Shown here piece by piece: positions 27,401-40,319 of a stretch of DNA of 64,000 nt. The first letter of the stretch is position 1. Each line of letters begins with the position of its first letter. The position numbers and the translations under genes are program-made. Under the pieces are notes generated by a model. The model had not been told where the DNA came from. It worked only from the letters and a program-made list of their open reading frames with translations, and made no database searches. Source of the DNA: Colletes latitarsis (taxonomy: Eukaryota; Arthropoda; Insecta; Hymenoptera; Colletidae); contig NW_027488366.1 of NCBI RefSeq assembly GCF_051014445.1, positions 19,486,001-19,550,000 of the forward strand. The letters run 5' to 3'.

Positions 27401-29869
27401 TAACGCATGGTAGGTTTGGGTTAGGTCTTGGATTTGCCCTCATCAGGCTCATACTTTCGCATATTTCTCATACTTCATGGCTAGACCCTGGGCTGTTTCT
27501 GGATTGTATCACGTAGTAATGTGGTACCACGCTGAAACAATCAATTATACCTTATTTCGATCAATATTTTAGTGGATAACGCAAGTTAGGTCTGGGTTAG
27601 GTCTGGGTTTCGCCCTCATCAGGCTCATACTTTCGCATTCTTCACATACTTGTTGGACGGATCCTGGGTTTTTACGGGTTAGGATCACGTAGTAATGTGG
27701 TACCACACTGAAACATTCAATTAAACCTGGTCTTGATAAATATTTTAGAGGATAACGCATGTTAGCTCTGGGATAGTTCTGGGATTTGCCCTCATCAGAC
27801 TCATACTTTCGCACACTTCACATACTCGTTGAACAGATCCTGGGTTATTTTCTGGTTTGGATCACATAGTAATGTGGTACCACACTGAAACAGACGATTA
27901 AACCAGATTTCGATCAATATTTTTGAGGATAACGCATGTTAGGTCTAGGTTAGGCCGGGGTTTTTCACTCATCACACTCATACTTTCGCATTCTTCACAT
28001 AGTTGTTGAACGGATCCTGGGTTTTTACTGGTTTGGATCACGTAGTAACGAAGTGCAACACTGAAACAGTCAATTAAACCTGGTTTCCATCAATATTTTA
28101 GAGAATAATTCATGTTAGGTCTAGGTTAGGTCTGGGATTTGCTCTCATCAGGCTCATTCTTTCGCATATTTCTCATACTTGATGGCTAGATCCTGGGCTT
28201 TTTCTGGATTGCATCACGTAGTAATGAAGTACAACACTGAAACAGTCGATTAAACCTGGTTTCCATCAATATCTTAGAGGACAACGCAAGTTAGGTCTTG
28301 GATAGGTCTGGGATTTGCCCTCATCAGGCTCATACTTTCGCGTTTTTCACATACTTGTTGAACAGATCCTGGGTTTTTTCCGGTTTGGGTCACGTAGTAG
28401 TGTGGTACCACACTGAAACAGTCCACTAAACCTGGTTTGGATCAATATTTTAGAGAATAACGCAAGTTAGGTCTGGGATAGGTCTGGGATTCGCCCTCAT
28501 CAGGCTCATACATTCGCATATTTCTCATACTTCATGGCTAGATCCTGGGCTGTTTCTGGATTGCATCACGTAGTAATGAAGTACAACACTGAAACAGTCA
28601 ATTAAACCTGGTTTCCATCAATATCTTAGAGGACAACGCAAGTTAGGTCTGGGATAGGTCTGGGATTTGCCCTCATCAGGCTCATACTTTCGCGTTTTTC
28701 ACATACTTGCTGAACAGATCCTGGTTTTTTTCTGGTTTGGATCACGTAGTAGTGTGGTACCACACTGAAACAGTCCATTAAACCTGGTTTGGATCAATAT
28801 TTTAGAGGATAACGCATGTTAGGTCTAGGTTAGGTCTGGGATTTTCACTCATCAGACTCATACTTTCGCATTCTTCAGATACTTTTTGAACGGATCCTGG
28901 GTTTTTACTGGTTTGGATCACGTAGTAATGTGGTACCACGCTGAAACATTCAATTAAACCTGGTCTTGATAAATATTTTAGAGGATGACGCATGTTAGGT
29001 CTGGGTTAGGTCTAGGATTTGCCTCCATCAGGCTCATACTTTCGCATATTTCTCATACTTCATGGCTGGATCCTGGGCTATTTCTGGATTGGGTCACGTA
29101 GTAATGTGGTACCTCCTGAAACAATCAATTAAACCTGGTCATGATAAGTATTTTAGAGAATAATTCATGTTAGGTCTAGGTTAGGTCTGGGATTTGCTCT
29201 CATCAGACTCATACTTTCGCATTCTTCACATACTTTTTGAACGGATCCTGGGTTTTTTCTGGTTTGGATGACGTAGTAATGTGGGACCACACTGAAACAA
29301 TCAATTAAACCTGGTATTGATAATTATTTTAGAGGATAACGCATGTTAGGTCTGGGATAGGTCTGGGATTTGCCCTCATCAGACTCATACTTTCGCACAC
29401 TTCGCATACTCGTTGAACAGATCCTGGGTTATTTTCTGGTTTGGATCACATAGTAATGTGGTACCACACTGAAACAGTCGAATAAACCAGGTTTCGAGGA
29501 TAACGCATGTTAGGTCTAGGTTAGGCCGGGGTTTTTCACACATCAGACTCATACTTTCGCATTCCTCACATACTTGTTGAACGGATCCTGGGTTTTAACT
29601 GGTCTGGATCACGTAGAAATGTGGTACCACACTGAAACATTCAATTAAACCTGGTCTTGATAAATATTTTAGAGGATGACGCATGTTAGGTGTGGGTTAG
29701 GTCTAGGATTTGCCACCATCAGGCTCATACTTTCGCATATATCTCATACTTTATGGCTGGATCCTGGGCTATTTCTGGATTGGATCACGTAGTAATGTGG
29801 TACCACACTGAAATTGTCAATTAAACCTGGTTTTGATCAATATTTTAGAGAATAATTCGTGTTATGTCT
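12496..29869 (+). repeat. 176-bp satellite array, forward segment 2
   Basis: About 99 tandem monomers of mixed subtype with no gene. Recognisable internal duplications are 17500-17940 with 19610-20050 (offset about 2.11 kb, 12 monomers) and 17870-18700 with 23503-24333 (offset 5633 bp, 32 monomers). Subtype-D monomers recur near 23220 and 27090 and are absent from roughly 7.3 to 23.2 kb. A monomer at 15781 lacks CGCA in its GGATAACGCATG block. The monomer around 29491 lacks 13 bp, a deletion shared with the one at 34761. Confidence 0.94.
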
Positions 29870-31981
29870 AGGTTAGGTCTGGGATTTGCTCTCATCAGGC
29901 TCATTCTTTCGCATATTTCTCATACTTGATGGCTAGATCCTGGGCTTTTTCTGGATTGCATCACGTAGTAATGAAGTACAACACTGAAACAGTCAATTAA
30001 ACCTGGTTTCCATCAATATTTTAGAGGACAACGCATGTTAGGTCTAGGTTAGGCCTCGGATTTGCCCTCATCAGGGTCATACTTCCGCAGTTTTTACATA
30101 CATGTTGACCTGAGCGAGGGTTTTTTCTGCTTTGGATCACGTAGTGAAGTGGTACCACACTGAAACAGTCCATTAAACCTGGTTTGGATCAATATTTTAG
30201 AGGATAACGCATGTTAGGTCTGGGTTAGCCCTGGGATTTTCACTCATCAGACTCATACTTTCGCATTCTTCACATACTTGTTGATCGGATCCTGGGTTTT
30301 TTCTGGTTTGGATCACGTAGTAATGTGGGACCACACTGAAACAATCAATTAAACCTGGTCATGATATCTATTTTAGAGGATAACGCATGTTAGGTCTGGG
30401 ATAGGTCTGGGATTCGCCCACATCAGGCTCATACTTTCGCATATATCTCATACTTGATGGCTAGATCCTGGGCTTTTTCTGGATTGCATCACGTAGTAAT
30501 GAAGTACAACACTGAAACAGTCAATTAAACCTGGTTTCCATCAATATCATAGAGGACAACGCAAGTTAGGTCAGGGATAGGTCTGGGATTTGCCCTCATC
30601 AGGCTCACACTTTCGCGTTTTTCACATACTTGTTGAACAGATCCTGGGTTTTTTCCGGTTTGGGTCACGTAGTAGCGTGGTACCACACTGAAACAGTCGA
30701 TTAAACCTGGTTTCGATCAATAGTCTTGAGGATAACGCATGTTAGGTCTAGGTTAGGCCGGGGATTTTCACTCATCAGACTCATACTTTCGCATTCTTCA
30801 CATACTTGTTGAACGGATCCTGGGTTTTTTCTGGTTTGGATCACGTAGTAATGTGGGACCACACTGAAGCAGTCAATTACACCTGGTTTCGATCAATGTT
30901 TTGGAGAATATTTCATGTTAGGTCTAGGTTAGGTCTGGGATTTGCTCTCATCAGGCTCATTCTTTCGCATATTTCTCATACTTGATGGCTAGATCCTGGG
31001 CTTTTTCTGGATTGCATCACATAGTAATGAAGTACAACACTGAAACAGTCAATTAAACCTGGTTTCCATCAATATTTTAGAGGACAACGCATGTTAGGTC
31101 TAGGTTAGGCCTGGGATTTGCCCTCATCAGGGTCATACTTCCGCAGTTTTTACATACATGTTGACCTGAGCGAGGGTTTTTTCTGCTTTGGATCACGTAG
31201 TGAAGTGGTACCACACTGAAACAGTCCATTAAACCTGGTTTGGATCAATATTTTAGAGGATAACGCATGTTAGGTCTGGGTTAGCCCTGGGATTTTCACT
31301 CATCAGACTCATACTTTCGCATTCTTCACATACTTGTTGATCGGATCCTGGGTTTTTTCTGGTTTGGATCACGTAGTAATGTGGGACCACACTGAAACAA
31401 TCAATTAAACCTGGTCATGATATCTATTTTAGAGGATAACGCATGTTAGGTCTGGGATAGGTCTGGGATTCGCCCACATCAGGCTCATACTTTCGCATAT
31501 ATCTCATACTTGATGGCTAGATCCTGGGCTTTTTCTGGATTGCATCACGTAGTAATGAAGTACAACACTGAAACAGTCAATTAAACCTGGTTTCCATCAA
31601 TATCATAGAGGACAACGCAAGTTAGGTCAGGGATAGGTCTGGGATTTGCCCTCATCAGGCTCACACTTTCGCGTTTTTCACATACTTGTTGAACAGATCC
31701 TGGGTTTTTTCCGGTTTGGGTCACGTAGTAGTGTGGTACCACACTGAAACAGTCGATTAAACCTGGTTTCGATCAATAGTTTTGAGGATAACGCATGTTA
31801 GGTCTAGGTTAGGCCGGGGATTTTCACTCATCAGACTCATACTTTCGCATTCTTCACATACTTGTTGAACGGATCCTGGGTTTTTTCTGGTTTGGATCAC
31901 GTAGTAATGTGGGACCACACTGAAGCAGTCAATTACACCTGGTTTCGATCAATGTTTTGGAGAATATTTCATGTTAGGTCT
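29870..31981 (+). repeat. Six-monomer higher-order repeat, two copies (second family)
   Basis: About 1056 bp starting near 29870 is repeated starting near 30926. Diagnostic shared variants are GAATATTTCATG at 30905 and 31961, the ACTTCCGCAG spelling in the subtype-D monomers near 30080 and 31136, and CATGATATCTATTTT near 30360 and 31416. The marker monomer with GAATATTTCATG also recurs singly near 32313, 35470 and 36177, so fragments of this unit spread further along the array. Confidence 0.87.
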
Positions 31982-34900
31982 AGGTTAGGTCTGGGATTTG
32001 CTCTCATCAGGCTCATTCTTTCGCATATTACTCATACTTCATGGCTAGATCCTGGGCTTTTTCTGGATTGCATCACGTAGTAATGAAGTACAACACTGAA
32101 ACAGTCAATTAAACCTGGTTTCCATCAATATCTTAGAGGACAACGCAAGTTAGGGCTGGGAGAGGTCTGGGATTTGCTCTCATCAGGCTCATACTTTCGC
32201 GTTTTTCACATACTTGTTGAACAGATCCTGGGTTTTTTCTGGTTTGGATCACGTAGTAATGTGGGACCACACTGAAGCAGTCAATTACACCTGGTTTCGA
32301 TCAATGTTTTGGAGAATATTTCATGTTAGGTCTAGGTTAGGTCTGGGATTTGCTCTCATCAGGCTCATTCTTTCGCATATTTCTCATACTTGATGGCTAG
32401 ATCCTGGGCTTTTTCTGGATTGCATCACGTAGCAATGACGTACAACACTGAAACTGTAAATTATACCTGGTTTACATCAATATTTTAGAGGACAACGCAT
32501 GTCAGGTCTAGGTTAGGCCTGGGGTTTGCCCTCATCAGGGTCATACTTTCGCAGTTTTAACATACATGTTGGCCTGATCGAGGGTTATTTCTGCTTTGGA
32601 TCGCGTAGTGAAGTGGTACCACACTGAAGCAGTCCATTAAACCTGGTTTGGATCAATATTTTAGAGGATAACGCATGTTAGGTTTGGGTTAGGTCTAGGA
32701 TTTGCCCTCATCAGGCTCATACTTTCGCATATTTCTCATACTTCATGACTAGATCCTGGGCTGTTTCTGGATTGTATCACGTAGTAATGTGGTACCACGC
32801 TGAAACAGTCGATTAAACCAGGTTTCGATCAATAATTTTGAGGATAACGCATGTTAGGTCTAGGTTAGGCCTGGGATTTTCACTCATCAGACACATGCTT
32901 TCGTATTCTTCACATACTTGTAGAACGGATCCTGGGTTTTTTCTGGTTTGGATCACGTAGCAATGTGGTACCACACTGAGACAGTCGATTAAACCTGGTT
33001 TCGATCAATATTTTAGAGGATAACGCAAGTTTGGTCTGGGATAGGTCTGGGATTTGCCCTCATCAGGCTCATACTTTCGCGTTTTTCACATACTTGTTGA
33101 ACAGATCCTGGGTTTTTTCTGGTTTGGGTCACGTAGTAATGTGGTACCACACTGAAACAGTCGATTAAACCAGGTTTCGATCAATAATTTTGAGGATAAC
33201 GCATGTTAGGTCTAGGTTAGGCCTGGGATTTTCACTCATCAGACTCATACTTTCGCGTTCCTCACATGCTTGTTGAACAGATCCTGGGTTTTTTCTGGTT
33301 TGGATCACGTAGCAGTGTGGCACCACACGGAAACAGTCCATCAAACCTGGTTTCGATCAATATTTTTGAGGATAACGCATGTTAGGTCTAGGTTAGGCCT
33401 GGGATTTTCACTCATCAGACACATGCTTTCGTATTCTTCACATACTTGTTGAACGGATCCTGGGTTTTTTCTGGTTTGGATCACGTAGTAATGTGGGACC
33501 ACACTGAAACAGTCAATTAAACCTGGATTCGACCAATATTTCAGAGAATAATTCATGTTAGTTCTAGGTTAGGTCTGGGATTTGCTCTGATCAGGCTCAT
33601 TCTTTCGCATATTTCTCATACTTGATGGCTAGATCCTGGGCTATTTCTGGATTGCTTCACGTAGTAATGAAGTGCAACAATGAAACAGTCAATTAAACCT
33701 GGTTTCCATCAATATCTTAGAGGACAACGCAAGTTAGGTCTGTGATATGTCTGGGATTTGTCCTCATCAGGCTCATACTTTCGCCTTTTTCACATACTTG
33801 TTGAACAGATCCTGGGTTTTTTCTGGTTTGAATCACGTAGTAGTGTGGCACCACACGGAAACAGTCCATCAAACCTGATTTGGATCAATATTTTAGAGGA
33901 TAACGTATGTTAGGTCTAGGTTAGGTCTGGGATTTTCACTCATCAGACTCATACTTTCGCATTCTTCACATACTTGTTGAACGGATCCTGGGTTTTTTTC
34001 TGGTTTGGATCACGTAGTAATGTGGAACCACACTGAAACAATCAATTAAACATGGTCTTGATAAATATTTTAGAGGATGACGCATGTTAGGTCTGGGTTA
34101 GGTCTAGGATTTGCCCCCATCAGGCTCATACTTTCGCATATTTCTCATACTTTGTGGCTGGATCCTGGGCTATTTCTGGATTGGATCACGTAGTAATGTG
34201 GTACCACACTGAAATTGTCAATTAAACCTGGTATTGATAATTATTTTAGAGGATAACGCATGTTAGGTCTGGGATAGGTCTGGGATTTGCCCTCATCAGG
34301 CTCATACTTTCGCCTTTTTCACATACTTGTTGAACAGATCCTGGGTTTTTTCTGGTTTGAATCACGTAGTAGTGTGGCACCACACGGAAACAGTCCATCA
34401 AACCTGATTTGGATCAATATTTTAGAGGATAACGTATGTTAGGTCTAGGTTAGGTCTGGGATTTTCACTCATCAGACTCATACTTTCGCATTCTTCACAT
34501 ACTTGTTGAACGGATCCTGGGTTTTTTTCTGGTTTGGATCACGTAGTAATGTGGAACTACACTGAAACAATCAATTAAACCTGGTATTGATAATTATTTT
34601 AGAGGATAACGCATGTTAGGTCTGGGATAGGTCTGGGATTTGCCCTCATCAGACTCATACTTTCGCACACTTCACATACTCGTTGAACAGATCCTGGGTT
34701 ATTTTCTGGTTTGGATCACATAGTAATGTGGTACCACACTGAAACAGTCGAATAAACCAGGTTTCGAGGATAACGCATGTTAGGTCTAGGTTAGGCCGGG
34801 GTTTTTCACACATCAGACTCATACTTTCGCATTCCTCACATACTTGTTGAACGGATCCTGGGTTTTAACTGGTTTGGATCACGTAGTAATGTGGTACCAC

Positions 34901-37900
34901 ACTGAAACATTCAATTAAACATGGTCTTGATAAATATTTTAGAGGATGACGCATGTTAGGTCTGGGTTAGGTCTAGGATTTGCCCCCATCAGGCTCATAC
35001 TTTCGCATATTTCTCATACTTTATGGCTGGATCCTGGGCTATTTCTGGATTGGATCACGTAGTAATGTGGGACCACACTGAAACAATCAATTAAACCTGG
35101 TCATGATAAATATTTTAGAGGATAACGCATGTTAGGTCTAGGTTAGGTCTGGGATTTTCACTCATCAGACTCATACTTTCGCATTCTTCACATACTTTCT
35201 GAACGGATCCTGGGTTTTTTCTGGTTTGGATCACGTAGTAATGTGGGATCACACTGAAACAATCAATTAAACCTGGTATTGATAAATATTTTAGAGGATA
35301 ACGCATGTTAGGTCTGGGATAGGTCAGGGATTTGCCCTCATCAGGCTCATACTTTCGCGTTTTTCACATACTTGTTGAACAGATCCTGGGTTTTTTCTGG
35401 TTTGGATCACGTAGTAATGTGGGACCACACTGAAGCAGTCAATTACACCTGGTTTCGATCAATGTTTTGGAGAATATTTCATGTTAGGTCTAGGTTAGGT
35501 CTGGGATTTGCTCTCATCAGGCTCATTCTTTCGCATATTTCTCATACTTGATGGCTAGATCCTGGGCTTTTTCTGGATTGCATCACGTAGTAGTGTGGTA
35601 CCACACTGAAACAGTCGATTAAACCTGGTTTCGATCAATATTTTTGAGGATAACGCATGTTAGTTCTAGGTTAGGCCGGGGATTTTCACTCATCAGACTC
35701 ATACGCTCGCATTCTTCATATACTTTTTGAACGGATCCTGGGATTTTTCTGGTTTGGATCACGTAGTAATGTGGGACCACACTGAAACAATCAATTAAAC
35801 CTGGTCATGATAAATATTTTAGAGGATAACGCATGATAGGTCTGGGTTAGGTCTAGGATTTGCCCTCGTCAGACTCATACTTTCGCGTTTTTCACATACT
35901 TGTTGAACAGATCCTGGGGTTTTTCTGGTTTGGGTCACGTAGTACTGTGGTACCACACTGAAATAGTCGATTAAACCAGGTTTCGATCAATATTTTTGAG
36001 GATAACGCATGTTAGGTCTAGGTTAGGCCTGGGATTTTCACTCATCAGACACATACTTTCGCATTCTTCACATACTTGTTGAACGGATCCTGGGTTTTTT
36101 CTGGTTTGGATCACATAGTAATGTGGGACCACACTGAAGCAGTCAATTACACCTGGTTTCGATCAATGTTTTGGAGAATATTTCATGTTAGGTCTAGGTT
36201 AGGTCTGGGATTTGCTCTCATCAGGCTCATTCTTTCGCATATTTCTCATACTTGATGGCTAGATCCTGGGCTTTTTCTGGATTGCATCACGTAGTAATGA
36301 CGTACAACACTGAAACTGTAAATTATACCTGGTTTACATCAATATTTTAGAGGACAACGCATGTCAGGTCTAGGTTAGGCCTGGGGTTTGCCCTCATCAG
36401 GGTCATACTTTCGCAGTTTTAACATACATGTTGGCCTGATCGAGGGTTATTTCTGCTTTGGATCGCGTAGTGAAGTGGTACCACAGTGAAGCAGTCCACT
36501 AAACCTGGTTTGGATCAATATTTTAGAGGATAACGCATGTTAGGTTTGGGTTAGGTCTAGGATTTGCCCTCATCAGGCTCATACTTTCGCATATTTCTCA
36601 TACTTCATGACTAGATCCTGGGCTGTTTCTGGATTGTATCACGTAGTAATGTGGTACCACGCTGAAACAGTCAATTAAAACTGGTTTCGATCAATATTTT
36701 AGAGGATAACGCAAGCTAGGTCTGGGATAGGTCTGGGATTCGCCCTCATCAGGCTCATACTTTCGCGTTTTTCACATACTTGTTGAACTGATCCTGGGTT
36801 TTTTCTGGTTTGGATCACGTAGCAATGTGGTACCACACCGAAACAGTCGATTAAACCTGGTTTCGATCAATATTTTAGAGGATAACGCAAGTTTGGTCTG
36901 GGATAGGTCTGTGATTTGCCCTCATCAGGCTCATACTTTCGCGTTTTTCACATACTTGTTGAACAGATCCTGGGTTTTTTCTGGTTTGGATCACGTAGTA
37001 ATGTGGGACCACACTGAAACAATCAATTAAACCTGGTCATGATAAATATTTTAGAGAATAATTCATGTTAGGTCTAGGTTAGGTCTGGGATTTGCTCTCA
37101 TCAGGCTCATTCTTTCGCATATCTCTCACACTTGAGGGCTAGATCCTGGGCTTTTTCTGGATTGCATCACGTAGTAATGAAGTACAACACTGAAACAGTC
37201 AATTAAACCTGGTTTCCATCAATATCTTAGAGGACAACGCAAGTTAGGTCTGGGATAGGTCTGGGATTTGCTCTCATCAGGCTCATACTTTCGCGTTTTT
37301 CACATACTTGTTGGACAGATCCTGGGTTTTTCTGGTTTGGATCACGTAGTAATGTGGGACCACACTGAAACAATCAATTAAACCTGGTCATGATAAATAT
37401 TTTAGAGGATAACGCATGTTAGGTCTAGGTTAGGTCTGGGATTTGCTCTCATCAGGCTCATTCTTTCTCATATTTCTCATACTAGATGGCTAGTTCCTGG
37501 GCTTTTTCTGGATTGCATCACATAGTAATGCAGTACAACACTGAAACACTCTATTAAACCTGGTTTCGATCAATATTATTGAGGATAACGCATGTTAGGT
37601 CTAGGTTAGGCCTGGGATTTTCACTCATCAGACTCATACTTTCGCATTCTTCACATACTTTTTGAACGGATCCTGGGTTTTTTCTGGTTTGGATCACATA
37701 GTAATGTGGTACCACACTGAAACAGTCGATTAAACCAGTTTTCGATCAATATTTTTGAGGATAACGCATGTTAGGTCTAGGTTAGGCCGGGGTTTTTCAC
37801 TCATCAGACTCATACTTTCGCGTTTTTCACATACTTGTTGCACAGGTCCTGTTTTTTTCTGGTTTGGATTACGTAGTAAAGTGGTACCACACTGAAACAG

Positions 37901-40319
37901 TCCATTAAACCTGGTTTGGATCAATATTTTAGAGGACAACGCATGTTAGGTCTAGGTTAGCCCTGGAAATTTCACTCATCAGACTCATACTTTAGCATTC
38001 TTCACATACTTGTTGAACAGATACAGGGTTTTTTATGGTTTGGTTCACGTAGTAATGTGGTACCACACTGAAACATTCAATTAAACCTGGTCTTGATAAA
38101 TATTTTAGAGGATAACGCATGTTAGGTTTGGGTTAGGTCTAGGATTTGTCCTCATCAGGCTCATACATTCGCATATTTCTCATACTTCATGGCTAGATCC
38201 TTGGCTGTTTCTGGATTGTATCACGTAGTAATGTGGTACCACGCTGAAACAGTCAATTAAACCTGGTTTCGATCAATATTTTAGAGGATAACGCAAGTTA
38301 GGTCTGGGATAGGTCTGGGATTCGCCCTCATCAGGCTCATACTTTCGCGTTTTTCACATACTTGTTGACCTGATCCTGGGTTCTTTCTGGTTTGGATCAC
38401 GTAGTAATGTGATACCACACTGAAACAGTCGATTAAACCCGGTTTCGATCAATATTTTAGAGGATAACGCAAGTTAAGTCTGGGATAGGTCTGGGATTTG
38501 CTCTCATCAGGCTCATTCTTTCGCATATTTCTCATACTTGATGGCTAGATCCTGGGCTTTTTCTGGATTGCATCACGTAGTAATGAAGTACAACACTGAA
38601 ACAGTCAATTAAACCTGGTTTGCATCAATATCTTAGGGGACAACGCAAGTTAGGTCTGGGATAGGTCTGGGATTTGCCCTCATCAGGGTCATAATTTCGC
38701 AGTTCTAACATACATGTTGACCTGATCGAGTGTTTTTTCTGCTTTGGATCACGTAGTAAAGTGGTACCACACTGAAACAGTCCATTAAACCTGGTTTGGA
38801 TCAATATTTTTGAGGATAACGCATGTTAGGTCTAGGTTAGGCCTGGGATTTTCACGCATCAGACTCATACTTTCGCATTCTTCACATACTTGTTGAACGG
38901 ATCCTGGGTTTTTTCTGGTTTGGTTCACGTAGTAATGTGGGACCACACCGTAACAATCAATTAAACCTGGTTTCGATCAATATTTTAGAGGCTAACGCAA
39001 GTTTGGTCTGGGATAGGTCTGGGCTTTGCCCTCATCAGGCTCATACTTTCGCGTCTTTCACATACTTGTTGAGCAGATCCTGGGTTTTTTCTGGTTTGGA
39101 TCACGTAGTAATGTGGTATCACACTGAAACAGTCAATTAAACCTGGTTTTGATGAATATTTTAGAGAATAATTCATGTTAGGTCTAGGTTAGGTCTGGGA
39201 TTTGCTCTCATCAGGCTCATTCTTTCGCATATTTCTCATACTAGATGGCTAGTTCCTGGGCTTTTTCTGGATTGCATCACATAGTAATGCAGTACAACAC
39301 TGAAACACTCTATTAAACCTGGTTTCGATCAATATTATTGAGGATAACGCATGTTAGGTCTAGGTTAGGCCTGGGATTTTCACTCATCAGACTCATACTT
39401 TCGCATTCTTCACATACTTTTTGAACGGATCCTGGGTTTTTTCTGGTTTGGATCACGTAGTAATGTGGGACCACACTGAAACAATCAATTAAACCTGGTA
39501 TTGATAAATATTTTAGAGGATAACGCATGTTAGGTTTGGGTTAGGTCTAGGATTTGCCCTCATCAGGCTCATACTTTCGCATATTTCTCATACTTCATGA
39601 CTAGATCCTGGGCTGTTTCTGGATTGTATCACGTAGTAATGTGGTACCACGCTGAAACAGTCGATTAAACCAGGTTTCGATCAATAATTTTGAGGATAAC
39701 GCATGTTAGGTCTAGGTTAGGCCTGGGATTTTCACTCATCAGACACATGCTTTCGTATTCTTCACATACTTGTAGAACGGATCCTGGGTTTTTTCTGGTT
39801 TGGATCACGTAGCAATGTGGTACCACACTGAGACAGTCGATTAAACCTGGTTTCGATCAATATTTTAGAGGATAACGCAAGTTTGGTCTGGGATAGGTCT
39901 GGGATTTGCCCTCATCAGACTCATACTTTCGTATTCTTCACATACTTGTAGAACGGATCCTGGGTTTTTTCTGGTTTGGATCACATAGTAATGTGGTACC
40001 ACACTGAAACAGTCGATTAAACCAGTTTTCGATCAATATTTTTGAGGATAACGCATGTTAGGTCTAGGTTAGGCCGGGGTTTTTCACTCATCAGACTCAT
40101 ACTTTCGCATTCTTCACATACTTGTTGAACGGATCCTGGGTTTTTACTGGTTTGGATCACGTAGCAATGTGGTACCACACTGAAACAGTCGATTAAACCT
40201 GGTTTCGATCAATATTTTAGAGGATAACGCAAGTTAGGTCTGGGATAGGTCTGGGATTCGCCCTCATCAGGCTCATACTTTCGCGTTTTTCACATACTTG
40301 TTGACCTGATCCTGGGTTC
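31982..40319 (+). repeat. 176-bp satellite array, forward segment 3
   Basis: About 47 monomers with no gene. Smaller amplifications are visible. A three-monomer (528 bp) repeat covers about 33770-34060 and 34300-34590. The block 37800-39260 recurs at about 41150-42600 (offset 3344 bp, 19 monomers). The block 39120-39530 recurs at about 40350-40760 (offset 1232 bp, 7 monomers). Subtype-D monomers lie near 32540, 36400 and 38690. The monomer around 34761 carries the same 13-bp deletion as the one at 29491. Confidence 0.92.
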
